This document shows positions 60,688 through 64,000 of a stretch of 64,000 bases of DNA, in pieces. The stretch is from the NCBI GenBank assembly GCA_944321175.1, contig CALUKI010000002.1, forward strand, positions 62,001-126,000, written 5' to 3'. Each line of letters starts with the position of its first letter. Positions within the stretch are counted from its first letter, which is position 1. The notes beneath the pieces are model-generated. The model worked only from the letters and a program-made list of their open reading frames with translations. It made no database searches and was not told the DNA's origin. This DNA comes from an uncultured Alistipes sp. Lineage in GTDB: Bacteria; Bacteroidota; Bacteroidia; Bacteroidales; Rikenellaceae. The translations under genes were made by a program, and so were the position numbers.

Positions 60688-61346
60688 ATCTTCCATTGTT
60701 CGAGTTGCCATGCGCTCTCCCAGAAGAGCCACTCCATGCGGGTGCAGCGCACGAAAATGTCTGTCATGGCCCTGCGGGTCTCCGTGCCTGCGCGTTCGGC
60801 CAGTTCGTCGCAGATGGCGACGGCCCGCGACGTTGCTGCGGCGAATGAAGGATCGCCGTAGGTGGCGATCCAGCGGGCATAGGGATTCGTTCCGCCACGC
60901 CGTTGTTGGGCCAGAATCGCTTCGCCGACACGCTGATAGACCCAGAAGCAGGGCAGAACGGCTGCCGCCTCGACCTCGACCGGAGCCAGCGCCTGACTTT
61001 GCAGAACGGAGGTGTAGAGCAGGCAGGAGGGGCTGATCTGATCCGGCGCGGGGATGTCGCCGCCGAGAAAGGATTCGTGCAGGGCCCGTTCGACGGCTAT
61101 TCCGTCCGTCGCGAAGCCGAGAAAGGCTTCCGTATGCGATTTGTCGCTGAGGCGCGAAGCGATGTGCGCCAGCAGCCGGGCGTAACCGGCGAGATAGAGC
61201 GCATCCTGCCGCAGGTAGTAACGGAACCGCTCCCCGGAGAGCGTCCCTGCGGACAGCTCCCCGATAAACGGGTGAGCGAGGATTTCCCGGAAGACGGGTT
61301 CTGCGGCCTCCCATGCCGCATCGCTCCATTTTTTCAGGATTTTCAT
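60684..61346 (-). CDS. tenA: TenA thiaminase II-family protein
   Basis: 220 residues. TenA salvages the pyrimidine from degraded thiamine (aminopyrimidine deaminase). The helical fold shows HPFIGELSAGTLSGERFRYYLRQDALYLAGYARLLA and YARWIATYGDPSFA. The ATG at 61346 overlaps the methyltransferase stop by 4 bases and is preferred over longer upstream frames. It is cotranscribed with thiD. Confidence 0.92.
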   Translation of the reverse strand: MKILKKWSDAAWEAAEPVFREILAHPFIGELSAGTLSGERFRYYLRQDALYLAGYARLLAHIASRLSDKSHTEAFLGFATDGIAVERALHESFLGGDIPAPDQISPSCLLYTSVLQSQALAPVEVEAAAVLPCFWVYQRVGEAILAQQRRGGTNPYARWIATYGDPSFAAATSRAVAICDELAERAGTETRRAMTDIFVRCTRMEWLFWESAWQLEQWKI

Positions 61347-62062
61347 GCGTTGTGTCCGTTTGTGCGTTTGCAGGCCGTGACGGCGACGTAATCGCCCCGA
61401 TCGCATCCTGCGACCGGTTGCTCCTCCACTTCGTTCGAGTAGAGCGGATGGCGTGTCAGCGTCTGGGCGTACTCCAGACCGGTGAATCCCGCTGCTTCGA
61501 GCAGCGCGGTCTTTTCGGCCGTCGTGCGCCAGTTGGCGACGTTCACGAACTCGATCGGATAGGGATCGGGCGGATAGACTCCTGCCAGCAACGGATGATC
61601 CCACGTGCCGAGCGCCTTGGCAAGGTTGTACATGATGCCGTAGGTGCTCTCCTTCGGCACATCGATCAGGATGATCCGGCCGCCCTCCGGCAGTGCGTCG
61701 TAGGCCTTGCGCACCACCGAGGCCAGATCATCGATGTAGCTCGGCGTGCCGTTGAAGAGCAGCGTGTCGTAGTCGTTATGTCCGAAATCGGCCTCTTCGG
61801 CCGTTGCGATCGTCACCCGCAGACCGCGTTTGCGGGCGATCGCGGCCATGCCCGTCGAGGGCTCGATGCCGTCGCTCACGACGATGCCGCGCTCCTCGCG
61901 CAGTATCCGTTCGAAGAGCCCGCTGCCGCAGCCGACCGAGAGCGTCCGTCCGGCATCCTTGAGCGTTGCGGCAACGAGGTTGACCTCCGAGTAGAGGACG
62001 TTGCGGTTGTTCAGAAACCATGCATCGTAGGCCGATGCGTATTCGTCGAATCCTTTTCCCAT
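61343..62062 (-). CDS. SAM-dependent methyltransferase in the thi operon
   Basis: 239 residues, class I methyltransferase. The SAM site is TLSVGCGSGLFERIL near residues 40-54, with LPEGGRIILIDVPK later. This kind of methyltransferase is not a standard thiamine gene. Its tight overlaps (4 bases into tenA, 37 bases from thiF) show that it is part of the operon. The function is unknown. Confidence 0.8.
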   Translation of the reverse strand: MGKGFDEYASAYDAWFLNNRNVLYSEVNLVAATLKDAGRTLSVGCGSGLFERILREERGIVVSDGIEPSTGMAAIARKRGLRVTIATAEEADFGHNDYDTLLFNGTPSYIDDLASVVRKAYDALPEGGRIILIDVPKESTYGIMYNLAKALGTWDHPLLAGVYPPDPYPIEFVNVANWRTTAEKTALLEAAGFTGLEYAQTLTRHPLYSNEVEEQPVAGCDRGDYVAVTACKRTNGHNA

Positions 62063-62099
62063 GTTTTTGATTCGGTTATCGGTTGTGGTAAATGTGTTG

Positions 62100-62807
62100 T
62101 CAAATCTCCAGGATTTCGCTTTGCAGCGTCAGCAGGTCGATCGTGAAGAGCCGTCCGTCGAGCGGTTCGCCGAAGCCCGCCAGCACCTTGAGCGCCTCCG
62201 ACGCTTCGATCGTCCCGATCACCCCCGGAACGGTTCCCAGCACGCCTGCGGTTGTCCGGGGCTTGCTGCAAAGCGTTTCACGATCGGGGTAGAGATCGCG
62301 GTAGCGGCGGCCGCTGCGGTAGTTGAGGAGGCTCACCTGTCCGTGAAAGGCCCCGATCGAGCCATATACCCAGGGTTTGCCGCAGGCCGCGCAGACGTCG
62401 TCCAGCAGGTAACGGGTCGGGAAGTTGTCGCAGCAGTCGATCACCAGATCGTATTGCGCAACGATCCGCTCGGCATTTTGCGGCGTGATGCCCTGCGGAT
62501 GGCAGTCGAAACGGGTCTGCGACGACAGTGCCGCAAGACGTTCGCGGGCCGCCTCCGTCTTGGGCGTCCCGATCTGCCGCTCGGTATAGAGCGTCTGCCG
62601 CTGGAGGTTGCTCTCCGCGACGCAGTCGGCGTCGGCCAGCCCGATGCGGCCCACGCCGGCTCCCGTCAGGTAGAGCGCGGCGGCCGATCCGAGACCGCCC
62701 GCGCCGACAATGAGCACCGACGCTTCGGCCAGACGCCGTTGTCCCTCGGTGCCGATCTCCGGCAGCATCGTCTGCCGTGCGTAACGTATCGTGGTGTCGT
62801 TCGGCAT
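62100..62807 (-). CDS. thiF: ThiF-type sulfur-carrier adenylyltransferase
   Basis: 235 residues. It activates the C-terminus of ThiS by adenylation, the first step of sulfur transfer into the thiazole ring. ATP-binding VLIVGAGGLGSAAALYLTGAGVG is near residues 30-52, then ADCVAESNLQRQTLY. A Cys that fits the ThiF sulfur residue sits in LCSKPRTTAGVLGTV. The zinc cysteines of MoeB are mostly absent. It is 2 bases from thiH. Confidence 0.9.
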   Translation of the reverse strand: MPNDTTIRYARQTMLPEIGTEGQRRLAEASVLIVGAGGLGSAAALYLTGAGVGRIGLADADCVAESNLQRQTLYTERQIGTPKTEAARERLAALSSQTRFDCHPQGITPQNAERIVAQYDLVIDCCDNFPTRYLLDDVCAACGKPWVYGSIGAFHGQVSLLNYRSGRRYRDLYPDRETLCSKPRTTAGVLGTVPGVIGTIEASEALKVLAGFGEPLDGRLFTIDLLTLQSEILEI

Positions 62808-62809
62808 CG

Positions 62810-63919
62810 TCAGTCGAAGATTTTGTCCCAGTCTTTCCAGACCACTTCGTAGCCCTCGCGGCGGATGTCCGCCTCGACTTCGGCCGGAGTCCGTTCGTCG
62901 CTCACGACGAACTGTTCGAGCGATTGCGGATAGGTGACGTATCCGCCCGGATCGGTCTTCGAACCGGCGCTCATCGACGTGGCCCCGAGCGTGGCGATGT
63001 GGTTGCGGAAACGGGGATTCTCACGCGTGGAGAAGGAGATATCGACGTCGTGGTCGAAGATCCGGAAGGCGAAGGTCAACTGCGCCAGCTCCCGGTCGCT
63101 CATCACCACGTTGGGCTGGAAATGCCCCTCCGAGGGCCGCATGCGGGGGAAGTTGACGCTGTAACGGGTCCTCCAGTAGTGCTTGCGCAGGTATTGCAGG
63201 TGCAGCGCCATCATCGTCACGTCCGTGCGCCACTCTTCGAGTCCGATGAGCACGCCCATGCCGATCTTGTGGACTCCGGCCTGCCCCATGCGGTCGAAGC
63301 CGTTGACCCGCCACTCGAAGCGCGACTTCATGCCGGCCGGATGGTAGCGTTTGTAGTTGGCGCGGTTGTAGGTCTCCTGAAAGCAGACCACGCCGTTGAG
63401 ACCCGAACGGGTCAGCCGTGCATACTCCTCGCCGGACAGCGGCATCACCTCGATGGTGAGGTTGTTGAAGTAGGGCCGGCAGATGTGCAGCGCCTGTTCG
63501 ATGTAGTCCACGCCGGCGTCGCGCGGGTTCTCGCCCGTGACGAGCAGCAGGTTCTCGAACGGCCCCAGCTGCCGGATCGCCCGACACTCCGCCTCGATCT
63601 GTTCGGGCGTGAGGATGACGCGCGGAATGGCGTTGTGACGGTTGAACCCGCAATAGACGCAGGAGTTGGTGCAGGAGTTGGTGATGTACATCGGAATATA
63701 CATCGAGATGGTCTTGCCGAAGCGTTCCTGCGTATATCGGCGGCTCAGTCGCGCCATCGGCTCCAGATAGGCGGCCGCAGCGGGCGATACGAGCGCCATG
63801 AAGTCGTCGAGCGTCAGCCGCTCCTTGCCGAGGGCGCGCTCCACGTCGGCCGACCGTTTTCCGCGGATCGTTCGGGAGGTCTCCTCCCAGTCGTATTTTT
63901 CCAGCTCTTCCGAAAACAT
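62810..63919 (-). CDS. thiH: 2-iminoacetate synthase (ThiH)
   Basis: 369 residues, radical SAM. It cleaves tyrosine to make 2-iminoacetate (dehydroglycine) for the thiazole ring. The iron-sulfur motif CTNSCVYC (CX3CX2C) is in the first third, with the usual surrounding YIPMYITNS. The length is standard. It lies 12 bases from the thiG fragment, upstream in the operon. Confidence 0.95.
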   Translation of the reverse strand: MFSEELEKYDWEETSRTIRGKRSADVERALGKERLTLDDFMALVSPAAAAYLEPMARLSRRYTQERFGKTISMYIPMYITNSCTNSCVYCGFNRHNAIPRVILTPEQIEAECRAIRQLGPFENLLLVTGENPRDAGVDYIEQALHICRPYFNNLTIEVMPLSGEEYARLTRSGLNGVVCFQETYNRANYKRYHPAGMKSRFEWRVNGFDRMGQAGVHKIGMGVLIGLEEWRTDVTMMALHLQYLRKHYWRTRYSVNFPRMRPSEGHFQPNVVMSDRELAQLTFAFRIFDHDVDISFSTRENPRFRNHIATLGATSMSAGSKTDPGGYVTYPQSLEQFVVSDERTPAEVEADIRREGYEVVWKDWDKIFD

Positions 63920-63931
63920 TGTCCGCAGGTT

Positions 63932-64000
63932 TTAATCGAGGAATGACGTGAGGGGGCTGCTTGCTTCGGCACACTGTGTCTGAGCGCCCAGTCCCGCTTC
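63932..64000 (-). CDS. thiG: Thiazole synthase ThiG, C-terminal fragment
   Basis: The last 22 codons and stop of a minus-strand gene that continues beyond the window. Read in frame they give EAGLGAQTQCAEASSPLTSF and LD, matching the ThiG C-terminus. It lies upstream of thiH, as expected in a thi operon. Confidence 0.75.
   Translation of the reverse strand, partial: EAGLGAQTQCAEASSPLTSFLD

Noticed and set aside
59863..61329. One 488-codon minus-strand frame joining tenA sequence and thiD
   Set aside because: Its upstream half is a shadow of tenA in another frame. Homology places the true thiD start at about 60687.
1..64000. CRISPR arrays or insertion sequences
   Set aside because: No regularly spaced direct repeats with unique spacers and no transposase-like protein were seen in the window.

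Overview
The window is about 64 kb of chromosome from a high-GC member of the Bacteroidales, most likely Alistipes or another Rikenellaceae. The evidence is: TAnnTTTG promoter boxes, several with an upstream TTTG about 19 bases away; weak or absent Shine-Dalgarno sequences; a TruB/UppP/DUF3098/FtsX gene block; a glycine-lipid (glsA-glsB) pair; a DUF4270 protein beside a half-length glycogen synthase; an NVEALA peptide gene; and an Mpi-type serine invertase. The genus is inferred from gene content and base composition, not from a search.

Layout. 1-4 kb: the end of recJ, an AT-rich two-gene NVEALA peptide/beta-propeller lipoprotein operon, two small membrane proteins and malate dehydrogenase. 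4.2-14.7 kb: a division/cell-wall (dcw) operon on the minus strand, rsmH-ftsL-ftsI-murE-mraY-murD-ftsW, ending in a membrane acyltransferase instead of murG-murC-ftsQAZ. 14.7-23.7 kb: glsA-glsB, a GNAT, an AspT-type transporter, kdsC, a DUF2520 protein, a YihY-type membrane protein, corA and mqnA.

24-33.4 kb: a compact co-directional cassette of 11 intact phage-type genes. It has tail-like proteins, a ClpP-like prohead protease, an HK97-type capsid, a portal, a DUF6712-like protein, a holin and a P5-like muramidase. One strong promoter and a repeat-containing leader precede it. No terminase, tape measure, integrase or repressor is present, so it looks like a domesticated or specialised capsid module rather than a complete prophage. 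It is the best candidate here for an undescribed system.

33.4-43.3 kb: a short ComEC, a THUMP-like methyltransferase, an S4 protein, an HD hydrolase, folE, a methyltransferase, xseB-xseA, a DUF3298 lipoprotein, convergent tRNA-Glu and tRNA-Leu genes, an SGNH hydrolase, a nitroreductase and the RNase P RNA. 43.3-57.1 kb (minus strand): a membrane protein, a C1-family peptidase, topA, DUF4270 plus half-length glycogen synthase, queA, truB, uppP, DUF3098, ftsX and a YfhO protein.

57.1-64 kb: a candidate small RNA with its own promoter and terminator, an Mpi-family invertase, a second SGNH hydrolase, and a thiamine operon on the minus strand (thiG fragment-thiH-thiF-methyltransferase-tenA-thiD) that runs off the end. 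Start codons were chosen by family alignment, promoter position and overlap with neighbours. Many are uncertain by a few codons because Bacteroidetes use weak ribosome binding sites.
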